A DNA stretch of 64,000 bases. Source: Thermoanaerobaculia bacterium. Lineage in GTDB: Bacteria > Acidobacteriota > Thermoanaerobaculia > UBA5066. The first letter of the stretch is position 1. Each line of letters opens with the position of its first letter. A program made the translations under genes and the position numbers. The stretch is taken from the NCBI GenBank assembly GCA_022071945.1, contig JAJVIN010000015.1:1-64000 (forward strand), in the 5' to 3' direction. The notes below the pieces were generated by a model. It saw only the letters and a list, made by a program, of their open reading frames with translations, searched no databases and was not told the origin of the DNA. Positions 1 to 7,538 of this stretch are shown here, one piece after another.

Positions 1-309
1 GATCAGACTGATTGCGGGCTCACCTGCATCGAGAAGACTCCATCTGCTTCCCTGTTACGTCTGACCTACGCCCAATCCGGCACAGACCCATCCCTTCAGG
101 ACCCTCCAACTGCCGTTTCTAGGTTGATGGGGGCGTGTCGGCGGGGTTCGCGGCGGCGAGGCGGAGGCTCTCACCGCCGCCCCACCGGATCGGGCTCAGC
201 GCTGGCATCTGCCGAACAGTGCGGGCATCTAGTTGCCGCGGCCAATTGAGACGCCAGGACACTCTGTGTTCTCCGAGGACCTGGCGTCCCGGAAGCATTA
301 GGCCAGCAG
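1..309. other. Left-edge region without a supported gene
   Basis: No gene is supported here. The plus-strand frame that begins at base 1 is open until a TGA at 247-249, and the next gene lies in the same frame after a further 60 bases. The stretch could therefore be the tail of a gene cut by the window edge, or a decayed upstream part of the DUF11 protein. Codon content in the second half is very Arg/Gly-rich, which argues against real coding there. Confidence 0.3.
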
Positions 310-975
310 GTGCCGGGAGGCATCATCTACCTGGGGAGCGGGAACACGCCGGCCGAGGACGTCTCGGCGTTCTTCGACCTGGAGGACAACCTCTGGATCT
401 GGGTCGTGGATGAGAACGGCGCCACTTCCCTCGCGAGGTTTGATCCGCCGTATGCCGGGCCGCCGGCTTCGCGGATCGAACTCGCCTGGACGATCGAGGG
501 GATGGCCTTCAACTTCCAGGGAAGGCACACCTCCCGGGACGGAAGCGCGATCTTCGCGCTCGGAACGAACCCTCCGGCCCCGACGGGATTGACGTTCTTC
601 CGGGCGCCGTTCGTGGAAGGACCGACTCTGTACCACGTCTCGTCGCCGTCCCTGACCGACTCGATCGGGCACCTCTCGCTCGTGAGCGTCCGGTTCCCCC
701 AGGGTCAGGCGGGGCTCACCCTATCGGCCTCCCTCGTGGGCTCCGCTCCGTCGGGTTCTGGCCTCGAGGTCACGACGCGGCTCGAGTACGCCAACACGGG
801 AGAAGACGCCCTGGATGTCCGGCTCACGATCCCGCTCCCGGAAGGCTCGAGCTTCGTCTCGGCCAGCAACGAAGGGACCTTCGACCCCGAGACCGGGCTC
901 GTGACATGGGAACTCGGAACGGTTCCCTCCGGGGCATCCGGACAGGTCGACCTGACCACGACGACGGGCAGCTGA
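310..975 (+). CDS. DUF11-type repeat-domain protein, probably an N-terminally truncated remnant
   Basis: A 221-residue protein read from a GTG; no better start exists, because the frame is closed by a TGA at 247. Residues about 1-140 are of unknown type. Residues about 145-221 resemble a DUF11/CARDB-like surface repeat: an aliphatic-NTG segment, then IPLPEGSSFVSAS, then WELGTVPSGASG. DUF11 modules occur in large secreted adhesin-like proteins. This copy has no signal peptide, only one such module, and ends just after it, so it looks like a fragment of a longer exoprotein rather than a working gene. It is followed 35 bp later by the ParB-like gene but need not belong with it. Confidence 0.45.
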   Translation: MPGGIIYLGSGNTPAEDVSAFFDLEDNLWIWVVDENGATSLARFDPPYAGPPASRIELAWTIEGMAFNFQGRHTSRDGSAIFALGTNPPAPTGLTFFRAPFVEGPTLYHVSSPSLTDSIGHLSLVSVRFPQGQAGLTLSASLVGSAPSGSGLEVTTRLEYANTGEDALDVRLTIPLPEGSSFVSASNEGTFDPETGLVTWELGTVPSGASGQVDLTTTTGS

Positions 976-1010
976 ACAAAGAGAGAAAGAAGCTGAAGAG
1001 AGGGAGAGAG

Positions 1011-1577
1011 ATGGCGAAGAAGAAGCTCCAGATCGCGGGTGAGATCCGGAATCGGGTTAAGGAACTCAGGTTCATGAAGGCCTCGGAGTTGATCCCGCAC
1101 CCGCAGAACTGGAGGAAGCACCCGGACAAGCAGAGGGAGGGACTCCTCGGGAGCCTCAAGGAGATCGGGTTCGCGGACGCCCTCCTGGCCTTCGAGACGC
1201 CCTCCGGTCTCCAGCTCATCGACGGACACCTCCGGGCCGAGACGGCACCGGAAACGACCGTTCCCGTCCTGGTGCTCGACCTGGATGAACGGGAAGCCCG
1301 GATTCTCCTGGCGACTCTCGACCCGCTCGCCTCGATGGCGTCGACGGACACGGAAGCACTCCAGTTCCTCGTCGACTCGATCACTCCGACTCACGAGGAG
1401 ATGGCGGGGCTCCTGGCAGAGATCGCTCCGCTCACGGCGCCGACCGAGGACGAACTGGCGGAAACCGACATCCTGATGACCTGGGGCGTCGTCATCGAGT
1501 GTGAGAACGAGGAGCAGCAGCTCCAGCTCCTGGCGCGGTTCAACGAGGAGGGCCTGCAGTGCCGAGCCTTGATGTAG
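1011..1577 (+). CDS. ParB/Srx-fold N-terminal domain protein, first gene of a four-gene cassette
   Basis: A 188-residue protein. The ATG at 1011 follows a purine-rich ribosome-binding stretch (AGGGAGAGAG). Residues about 15-100 match a ParB N-terminal (ParB/sulfiredoxin-fold) domain: an ELIPHPQNWRKH start, a GLLGSLKEIGFADALL helix, and LIDGHLRAET in place of the usual (I)xDGHxR motif, followed by VPVLVLDLDEREA. The Lys/Arg-rich start could contact DNA. Stand-alone ParB-like domains of this size occur in phages and next to DNA methylases, where they act as DNA-binding or CTP/ATP-using factors rather than in chromosome partition. The end overlaps the next gene by 19 bp, and that gene's ribosome-binding site lies inside this one, so translation is probably coupled. 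Assignment to the ParB fold is good; the biochemical role is unknown. Confidence 0.75.
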   Translation: MAKKKLQIAGEIRNRVKELRFMKASELIPHPQNWRKHPDKQREGLLGSLKEIGFADALLAFETPSGLQLIDGHLRAETAPETTVPVLVLDLDEREARILLATLDPLASMASTDTEALQFLVDSITPTHEEMAGLLAEIAPLTAPTEDELAETDILMTWGVVIECENEEQQLQLLARFNEEGLQCRALM

Positions 1578-2674
1578 CGGTGTCATGTCCGGTGACGCGG
1601 AGTCCGCGCGTGATGCAGATCGAGGCGATGTACGACGTCCCGCCCTCGCAGCGGTCCGAGCGGACCTGGCACGTGGACCTGCCGATCGAGTCGCTCGAAT
1701 GGAGTGTCGGCCTCATCTGCGGGCCGTCCGGGACGGGCAAGAGCACGGTGGCGAGGAGAGTCTTCGGGGACATCGACGCTCCGCTGGCCTGGAGCCCCGG
1801 CAAGTCGATTCTCGACGAGTTCCCGAGGGAGATGTCGATTCACGACGTCCTGGCCTTCATGGGAGGGGTCGGGTTCTCCTCGACGCCGTCGTGGTTCCGG
1901 CCGTACCAGCACCTCTCGAACGGGGAGCAGTTCCGGGTCTCGATGGCCCGACGCCTCGCGGAGGCCTCGCTCTCGGAATCGAAGCTCGCGGTGGTCGACG
2001 AGTTCACGTCGGTCGTCGATCGCCAGGTGGCGCAGATCGTCTCGCATGGCGTCCAGCGCGTGACACGTGCCCGCGGGTTGCGGTTCGTGGCGGTCAGCTG
2101 CCACGCAGACATCATCGACTGGCTCCAGCCCGACTGGATCTACTTCCCGGCGAGCAACGAGTTCGTCCGGAGGGAGCTTCAACGACGCCCCAGCATCCAG
2201 CTGGATGTCTGTCGGGTTCCGAATTCCGCATGGACCTACTTCAAGCAGCATCACTATCTGAGCGGCAAGCTCCAGGGGAGCGCGATCTCGTTCGGGGGCT
2301 TCGTTGGCGAGAAGTGCATCGCGTTCTCCGCCATCACGCGGTTCCCGCACCCGAAAGCCAAGAACATCATGAAGGGACACCGGACGGTCGTTCTCCCGGA
2401 CTGGCAGGGGATCGGGATCGGAGGCCGGCTCGACGACTGGATCGGCGAGTGGTGCGCGAAGTCCGGGCAGCGGTACCTGAACACGGTGGCGCACCCGGCG
2501 ATGATTGCCTACTACAACAAGTCTCCGCGCTGGCGATTGCTGGCGCACTCCAACGTCGGTCCGGAAGCGACACTGAAGATCGGAACGACGAGCAAGATGG
2601 CGAAGCGGATGGCGTCCGTGCGGGTGCTCCAGCTTCGTTCCTTCGAGTACATCCCCGAGAGGTTCAGAAGATGA
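1559..2674 (+). CDS. ABC-type ATPase fused to a Mom-like GNAT acyltransferase domain
   Basis: A 371-residue protein. The GTG at 1559 is preceded by GAGGAGG at 1545-1551 with a 7-base spacer, better than at the later ATG 1613. Residues about 20-210 form a soluble ABC ATPase: Walker A GPSGTGKST, signature-like LSNGEQFRVSMARRL, Walker B LAVVDEF, switch-His segment VAVSCH. There is no membrane domain, so it is not a transporter. Residues about 220-350 resemble a GNAT fold, with HHYLSG, HRTVVLPDWQGIGIGGRL (the acyl-CoA pyrophosphate loop) and a C-terminal W-containing strand. Phage Mu Mom, which converts adenine to a carbamoylmethyl derivative, belongs to the GNAT superfamily. The ATPase could load or remodel DNA or switch the transferase. 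It is coupled by ATGA overlap to the PanD homologue. The domain calls are firm; DNA modification is inferred from context. Confidence 0.75.
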   Translation: MPSLDVAVSCPVTRSPRVMQIEAMYDVPPSQRSERTWHVDLPIESLEWSVGLICGPSGTGKSTVARRVFGDIDAPLAWSPGKSILDEFPREMSIHDVLAFMGGVGFSSTPSWFRPYQHLSNGEQFRVSMARRLAEASLSESKLAVVDEFTSVVDRQVAQIVSHGVQRVTRARGLRFVAVSCHADIIDWLQPDWIYFPASNEFVRRELQRRPSIQLDVCRVPNSAWTYFKQHHYLSGKLQGSAISFGGFVGEKCIAFSAITRFPHPKAKNIMKGHRTVVLPDWQGIGIGGRLDDWIGEWCAKSGQRYLNTVAHPAMIAYYNKSPRWRLLAHSNVGPEATLKIGTTSKMAKRMASVRVLQLRSFEYIPERFRR

Positions 2675-3039
2675 GGTGTTTCGTACGGGCGAAGATCCAC
2701 GGGATCACGGTGACGGACAAGTCGGTCGACTACCACGGCTCGGTCTCGATCGGAAAGGACCTGCTGAGGGCCGCGGGCATCGACCCTTACGAGCGGGTCG
2801 AGATCGTCAACCTGACCAACGGGCAGCGGTGGGCGACGTATGCGATTCCGGCTCCGGAGGGTGAGTTCACGCTGAACGGGGGCGGTGCCAGGCTTGGCGA
2901 GAACGGGGATCGGTGCGTGGTGATGGCGTTCGACTTCAAGGCCCAGTTCGGTCCGGAGCCCGCGCAGGTCGTCTTCTGCAAGGCGCAGGCTGGGAAGAAC
3001 GTGATCTCCGAGGTTACGGAATACCGTGCGAGTGCTTGA
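2671..3039 (+). CDS. panD: PanD-type pyruvoyl-dependent aspartate 1-decarboxylase homologue
   Basis: A 122-residue protein, the usual PanD length. Against E. coli PanD it keeps Lys8 and His10 (KIHGITVT), Tyr21, the Gly23-Ser24 self-cleavage pair that forms the pyruvoyl group (DYHGSVSIG), the TNGQRWATYAI block with the substrate-binding Arg, Thr and Tyr, and an Asn-Gly-Gly-Gly turn matching the Asn72 region. PanD normally makes beta-alanine from aspartate for pantothenate and CoA. Here no other pantothenate gene is nearby. The start codon shares ATGA with the stop of the ABC-GNAT gene, and the end overlaps the CoA-transferase gene by 14 bp, so it belongs to the same cassette. It may supply a beta-alanine or related amine group for that cassette; the substrate could also be another acidic amino acid. 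Confidence 0.85.
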   Translation: MRCFVRAKIHGITVTDKSVDYHGSVSIGKDLLRAAGIDPYERVEIVNLTNGQRWATYAIPAPEGEFTLNGGGARLGENGDRCVVMAFDFKAQFGPEPAQVVFCKAQAGKNVISEVTEYRASA

Positions 3040-3700
3040 ACTCGGCTCGTTCATCGTCCCGGCGTACGCGGGGATGGTGCTGGCGGAGCAGGGACACGAT
3101 GTCGAGAAGTGGTGGACGGGGGACGACCCCGTGCTCCACCTCAATGCCGGGAATCAGCTCTGGCGATGGCTGAACGAGCCGAAGACGCTCGTCGAGAAAC
3201 GGGTCTCGCGAGAAGCTCTCGAGAAAGCCCTTCCGGCCTTCGACGTCGTCATCGAGAACATCCGGCCGGGGACCTGGAAGGCCTGGGGCATCGATCGGGC
3301 GGCCCTGGCCGCGCGCCATCACATCCGCTGGGTCTCTATGGAGGCCGAACTCGATGGCGGCCGGAGCTTCGATGCCGTCGCGCAAGCCCAGGCTCTCGGA
3401 GGCGTCTCGCCTCCGATCCCGTTCTACATCGGCGACACGGCTGGGGGTCTCTGGCTCGCCTTCAAGGCGCTGGCGTCATCCGAACCCGGCCACTTCCGGC
3501 TTTTCCAGGCTTCGTGTCTCGCGAAGCTCGTCGAGGGTGAGCTGATGGTTCCGCGCAAGGCCTGGGACCGCACGCTCTACCGCCTCGATGCGGACGGCGC
3601 GGCGGTCGAGTTCCGCGGCGAGATCGTCCGGGAACCGCTCAGGGATGATGAGTGGCGGAGGAGGAATCTCCAGCACAGGAAGGGGAGGATCCTGATCTAG
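3026..3700 (+). CDS. Half-length class III (CaiB/BaiF/Frc-type) CoA transferase
   Basis: A 224-residue protein with a GTG start overlapping the PanD gene. The N-terminus (RVLELGSFIVPAYAGMVLAEQGHDVEKW) is the Rossmann-like opening of class III CoA transferases, followed by FDVVIENIRPGTWKAWGID. Residues about 115-150 read FDAVAQAQALGG...FYIGDTAGGLWLAFKAL, and Asp137 matches the aspartate that carries the acyl-CoA intermediate in formyl-CoA transferase. Family members are normally about 380-430 residues and form interlocked dimers. This one lacks roughly the C-terminal half, yet keeps the catalytic residue, so it may be a minimal or repurposed form rather than a broken gene. It is the last gene of the cassette; a converging gene starts 31 bp on. 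Confidence 0.7.
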   Translation: MRVLELGSFIVPAYAGMVLAEQGHDVEKWWTGDDPVLHLNAGNQLWRWLNEPKTLVEKRVSREALEKALPAFDVVIENIRPGTWKAWGIDRAALAARHHIRWVSMEAELDGGRSFDAVAQAQALGGVSPPIPFYIGDTAGGLWLAFKALASSEPGHFRLFQASCLAKLVEGELMVPRKAWDRTLYRLDADGAAVEFRGEIVREPLRDDEWRRRNLQHRKGRILI

Positions 3701-3731
3701 CAGCCAGTGCCGAAAACAGATCGCCGAACAG

Positions 3732-5507
3732 CTAGAGGCCCATCTTCTCCCACCCCAGGTCATCCTCCGCTCTCTGCATACATCTCTGGTAGAAGGCCTT
3801 GGTCCGCAGGAACGCTGTCTTCTCGTTCTGTAACTGATCTTGGTAGGGACTTTCCAACGCCGCCTTCTTGATGATCGGGACCACTTTGTTCACAGCTAGG
3901 GTCTTCAGGGTCTCGGTGAACTCTGTCTCCATCGACGTGGACTTGCCGAACCTCTCGGCCAGTTTCTCAAGGTCTTTGTGGTTCAGCAGAGCCTGAATGA
4001 GAAGCGCCCATAGCAGATTCCAGCCCCTCTGGATGAACTGAAAAGAGGGGCCTTTGTTCTCCTCGACGTACCGAAGAAGAGCCCGCCGCCTGAGGTGAAT
4101 CTTGTAGGTCAGCACGATTCGCTTCAGGTCTACCTGGAGGAGGCTGTCGGGAAACGTCTTTCGGAACAGTTTCTCCTCCTCGAACACGTCGCCGATGCGA
4201 GACATCCTGTCGATCTCACCTTGAACGGACAAGAGGGTTTGGGCAAGGGGTCGAATCTGGATCGGCTTCTGGTTCTTGTCGATGTCCATCTCCTCGAGTT
4301 CTTCGAGGCTGTAACTCTCCCAGCTCTTCTCCTGCCTTTCGTAGAAGAGGCTCAACTCCTCACAGAACCGATCCTCGAGATCCACCTGAATTTGCTCGCT
4401 GGCTCTGAGGTTCCACGGGTCGACCGGGTTTTGTTTGTTGGTGCTGATCGTGACGCCAACGGAAAACGGGGGCTCAGCCCGGTCGATGACCTTGGCCAAG
4501 ACTTCGATCTGGTCGAGGCGGTCGCGATTCTGGAGATAGACTGGGTGGTCCTTTCTCTGCTCCACGAATCGGGCCAGCGAGGTCAGTGTTTGGGCACCGT
4601 TCAGAACGCGGGGTTCGGTGAGGACTATCGTGCCATCCTCGACACTGAGATGCTCCGCTGACAGAGTCACGCCGTTGTGGTTGAAGGCGAATATCGATGG
4701 GTCATCAGAGGAGTCGAGGACGATTCTCTCGAAAGCTCTTTTGAGCGAACGGTTCGCAGACCGCTCTTCACTCAGGCCAAACCTGATGTTTCTTTCGAAC
4801 AGCCGGGCGCCCATGGCCTGGTAGAGGGCATAGAGGTCCATTAGCCTGGCGAATCCAACGTGCAAGCGCTCGCCGGCGACATGCGACCTTTCCAGCGGCG
4901 CCGAGAGCCGAACGGGATACTTGTGTGTCTTCCGGATGTGCTTCGCGGTCCTGCCTCTCGTCTCAGAGGAGCGGAACTCGAATGTCAGTTCCACTGGTCG
5001 GTCCTGGCCGAAGTACGAGCCGATCAGGTGGTTCTTTGATTCGAGGTCCTCTCGGAGGTGCTCAAGCCCCTTGCTCTGATCAGCCTTCTCCACGGAACCC
5101 TTGAAGACAAAGACGATCAAGACGCGGTCGATCAGGCCCTGCTTCTCATTGAGATCTGCCCGCAACCTGCCGAGGAAGTTGTTCTCGGTGTAGGCCGCTT
5201 TTGGGTTTCCGAAGACCCGCTCCATTCCGGAATCAACAAGCCTGTGCAGCGAGTCTTTGAAGAGGTTGTGGTCCTCTGACCACTTGAACTGGAATAGGTA
5301 GAGATTGCGGGTTTTCCCGTCGATGTGGTACGCGTCGAGACCGTGGTCATAGGACCCGAACGCGCATCGCTCGGCCGCATCGTCGATCGGCAGTCCGAAC
5401 TCCCGTGAAAGGTAGACTGCGGCGAAGTAGTCCTCCTTCTTGCCGCCGAGGCTCTCGTGGAGTCGGCCCCAGGCTACCTTCAGATCGGATTCGGTGATCT
5501 GTCGCAT
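3732..5507 (-). CDS. AIPR-family abortive infection / phage-resistance protein
   Basis: A 591-residue protein. Features of the AIPR family (Pfam PF10592) are clear: FNHNGVTLSAE, VLNGAQTLTSL, and TISTNKQNPVDPWNLRASEQIQVDLE. The N-terminal 100 residues (AFGSYDHGLDAYHID, YLFQFKWS) resemble a PD-(D/E)XK-like module, with Asp and Gln-x-Lys in the expected spacing. AIPR proteins are found in abortive-infection systems and next to restriction-modification genes, and a nuclease role is plausible. The gene is the most distal of the leftward set after ASCH, with 105 bp in between, so it may have its own promoter. It converges on the four-gene cassette. The family call is firm; the trigger and target are unknown. 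Confidence 0.8.
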   Translation of the reverse strand: MRQITESDLKVAWGRLHESLGGKKEDYFAAVYLSREFGLPIDDAAERCAFGSYDHGLDAYHIDGKTRNLYLFQFKWSEDHNLFKDSLHRLVDSGMERVFGNPKAAYTENNFLGRLRADLNEKQGLIDRVLIVFVFKGSVEKADQSKGLEHLREDLESKNHLIGSYFGQDRPVELTFEFRSSETRGRTAKHIRKTHKYPVRLSAPLERSHVAGERLHVGFARLMDLYALYQAMGARLFERNIRFGLSEERSANRSLKRAFERIVLDSSDDPSIFAFNHNGVTLSAEHLSVEDGTIVLTEPRVLNGAQTLTSLARFVEQRKDHPVYLQNRDRLDQIEVLAKVIDRAEPPFSVGVTISTNKQNPVDPWNLRASEQIQVDLEDRFCEELSLFYERQEKSWESYSLEELEEMDIDKNQKPIQIRPLAQTLLSVQGEIDRMSRIGDVFEEEKLFRKTFPDSLLQVDLKRIVLTYKIHLRRRALLRYVEENKGPSFQFIQRGWNLLWALLIQALLNHKDLEKLAERFGKSTSMETEFTETLKTLAVNKVVPIIKKAALESPYQDQLQNEKTAFLRTKAFYQRCMQRAEDDLGWEKMGL

Positions 5508-5612
5508 GACAACCTCCCCTTGGATCCTTCAGTGGAAGGATCGAGACTTCGTCCTCGGTGCCAGGATTCCACTTGTTCCGACGCCACGCAAGCGATTGAT
5601 TCTGCTCTGAAT

Positions 5613-5945
5613 CTAGAGGTCCACCTCGAATAGCCCCAGCTTCCCGGCCATCGGCACCGGCTTAATCGGACGCGGATTCGCCAGGACCCATCCATACGGC
5701 CCTTCGAACCACGGCGAGGGGTGCGCCTCCACGACGTCGACGAGATCGACGATTCCGAGGATGCTCGAGTACAGGGATGGGATGGCTGCCTTCGGAACGA
5801 ACTGTGAGAGTGGGCTCCAGTTCGTGGCTCCCACGTGAATGAGGAGCGGACCCCGGTACTTTGTCGTCCAGGTCCGGTTCTCGATGTCCTTGATGCCCGC
5901 CACGATGAGGGCGGCCCACGGCTGGCGGATGGTGATGGCCTTCAT
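5613..5945 (-). CDS. Small ASCH-domain protein
   Basis: A 110-residue protein that is essentially one ASCH domain. The start KAITIRQPWAALIVAGIKDIENRTW and the following KYRGPLLIHVG are typical of this PUA-related RNA/nucleotide-binding fold. Similar small ASCH proteins are common in phages and plasmids, and some ASCH proteins hydrolyse modified nucleosides such as N4-acetylcytidine. It lies between the sliding-clamp gene and the AIPR gene on the same strand, with 63 bp upstream. The N-terminal Lys and the Glu-Asn-Arg triplet suggest a working domain. The substrate cannot be inferred, though a modified-nucleoside role would suit the neighbouring candidate modification cassette. Confidence 0.8.
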   Translation of the reverse strand: MKAITIRQPWAALIVAGIKDIENRTWTTKYRGPLLIHVGATNWSPLSQFVPKAAIPSLYSSILGIVDLVDVVEAHPSPWFEGPYGWVLANPRPIKPVPMAGKLGLFEVDL

Positions 5946-6008
5946 GTCTACTCTCTGAAGTGGCGCGGGAGGCGTCGGGGTTTCGCTCGACGCTGCTCCT
6001 CGGGGCCG

Positions 6009-7508
6009 CTACCGCCGAAGCGGCATGAGGACCTGGAAGAGGTCTCCGGACGAGAACCGGATCTGCGACGGCTGCTTCCCGGCCCAGTCCATTTCGAGGT
6101 CGATCGTCTCCGTCTCGGCCGCCTTCAGGGCCTGAAGGAGGTACTTCGGGTTCATCCGGACATCGATCGGCTCGGTGTCGTCCGGGGAGAGATCTGAGGG
6201 CCTGTGGGAGACGGAGGCCTCGAACTCCGACCTGACGTTATCGGTGGCGACCGTGATGGAGTTCGCCGAGAGGAGGAGCGAGCATTCCTTCGATTTCCCG
6301 ACGGCCTCGAGCGCCGCCATCGCGGGCTGACGCGAGAACCGGATCTGGACCTGCTCTCCCGACGCCGAGATGACCTTCCTCCACTCCGGGAAGCGGTGGT
6401 ACTCGATCCGCATCCACGAGCCGTCCTCCCACAGGAGCCACTCGTGCATCTCCTTCGGCGGGACGAGCCTTGCCATTCCCTTCGGCCACTGGAGGAACGG
6501 GAGGATCGGGATCGGGAGCGTCCACATCGGTTGCTCCGTCTCGGTCGCGAACGGAACGACGGCGAGCCGGTGTCCGTCGCTCGCAGCGCAGTGAGTGTCG
6601 ATCCCGAGGGCCTGGAGCTGGACTCGGGGCGATCCCTGCGTGTCCGCCGCGTGGAGGACTCGCTTCGCGGCCGTCAGAAGACGCGGAATATCGAGATCCA
6701 CTGCCGGGAGAGTCATGGGCGGGACCGGGTGTCTCGGGAGGTCCTCGAGCGGGATGGTCGAGAGCTTCGCCGCGAAGGCTCCTTCCCGGATGTGAACCGT
6801 GTCGCCCTCGAGTTCGAAGGAGAGGTCCTTCGGGAGATTCAGCCTCTCGAGGTCGAGGACGTCAACCGCGAAGGGCGTCTCAGCCCGGAGGCCCGGGATG
6901 TGGAGCGAGATCGTGTGGTCGAGATCGGTGAAGGTGATCCGCTCGTCCTCGAAGAGGATCGCCCGGGCCGCCCGCGTGCTGTTGCTCCCGAGCAGGGACT
7001 TCGCCTGGCGGAAGATCGTCCGGAGATCTGGACCCGGCTCGGGCTTCCTCGCCTTCGGCGCCGGCGCCTTTGCCTCCCTCTTCGCGGGTTTGGGCGCTGG
7101 CTGAACCGGTCCCGGGACCGCCACCCGGGTGATGACGGCGGGGATGTCGCCCGGAGTGATCCGGATCGCGGCGATCCCGCCCTCGAGGTAGGCGAACGAG
7201 CCGGATTTGAAGAGCGCGGTCTCCTTCGGGAGCTTCAGGAGCTGGATGGCGTGGTTATCGGCGAAGTACGGAACCCCGGCCTCGTCAAGGAGAAGCCGGG
7301 CGTTCCGGGACGCGACCACCACGTCCGTGAGGGTGAGCCGCGTGGCCGTCCCTGAAAGCAGTGGAGGCGGCTCGAAGGGAGCCGCCCCCGCCGTCGTCAT
7401 GGTTTCCGGGAACGCGTCCTTCATGGCCGCGAAACTCGGACCGAAGATCCACCCTCCGGCGTCGATGTAGCGGATCTGCTTGGCTGGGGTCCATGTCGAG
7501 AGCTTCAT
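6009..7508 (-). CDS. DNA polymerase III beta-clamp-like protein with an N-terminal extension
   Basis: A 499-residue protein. The C-terminal ~330 residues resemble the DnaN sliding clamp: CAASDGHRLAVVPF matches the ATDGHRLA block, ALEAVGKSKECSLLLSANSITVATDN fits domain 3, and the protein ends QVLMPLRR, like the VIMPM end of clamps. About 170 residues precede this, with a small separate domain and an Ala/Pro/Lys-rich linker (about 135-170), making it far longer than ordinary DnaN (about 370). Phage and plasmid-borne clamps are diverse, so this is more likely an element-encoded processivity factor than the housekeeping gene. It follows the DUF932 gene by 30 bp, probably in one operon. Confidence 0.75.
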   Translation of the reverse strand: MKLSTWTPAKQIRYIDAGGWIFGPSFAAMKDAFPETMTTAGAAPFEPPPLLSGTATRLTLTDVVVASRNARLLLDEAGVPYFADNHAIQLLKLPKETALFKSGSFAYLEGGIAAIRITPGDIPAVITRVAVPGPVQPAPKPAKREAKAPAPKARKPEPGPDLRTIFRQAKSLLGSNSTRAARAILFEDERITFTDLDHTISLHIPGLRAETPFAVDVLDLERLNLPKDLSFELEGDTVHIREGAFAAKLSTIPLEDLPRHPVPPMTLPAVDLDIPRLLTAAKRVLHAADTQGSPRVQLQALGIDTHCAASDGHRLAVVPFATETEQPMWTLPIPILPFLQWPKGMARLVPPKEMHEWLLWEDGSWMRIEYHRFPEWRKVISASGEQVQIRFSRQPAMAALEAVGKSKECSLLLSANSITVATDNVRSEFEASVSHRPSDLSPDDTEPIDVRMNPKYLLQALKAAETETIDLEMDWAGKQPSQIRFSSGDLFQVLMPLRR

Positions 7509-7538
7509 CTCTTGTCTCCTTCCTTCCTCGCTTCCCGC

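Noticed and set aside
1585-2670. Open frame running through the ABC-GNAT gene into the PanD gene as one large protein
   Set aside because: The part before 2671 is an Arg/Gly/Pro-rich shadow of the ABC-GNAT gene; PanD homology begins exactly at the ATG at 2671.
1559-2674. ABC transporter ATPase
   Set aside because: No membrane-domain gene is nearby and the protein continues into a GNAT domain.
2671-3700. Pantothenate or fatty-acid metabolism operon
   Set aside because: PanD and the CoA transferase are interlocked with a ParB-like and an ABC-GNAT gene, and no other pathway gene is present; the CoA transferase is only half length.
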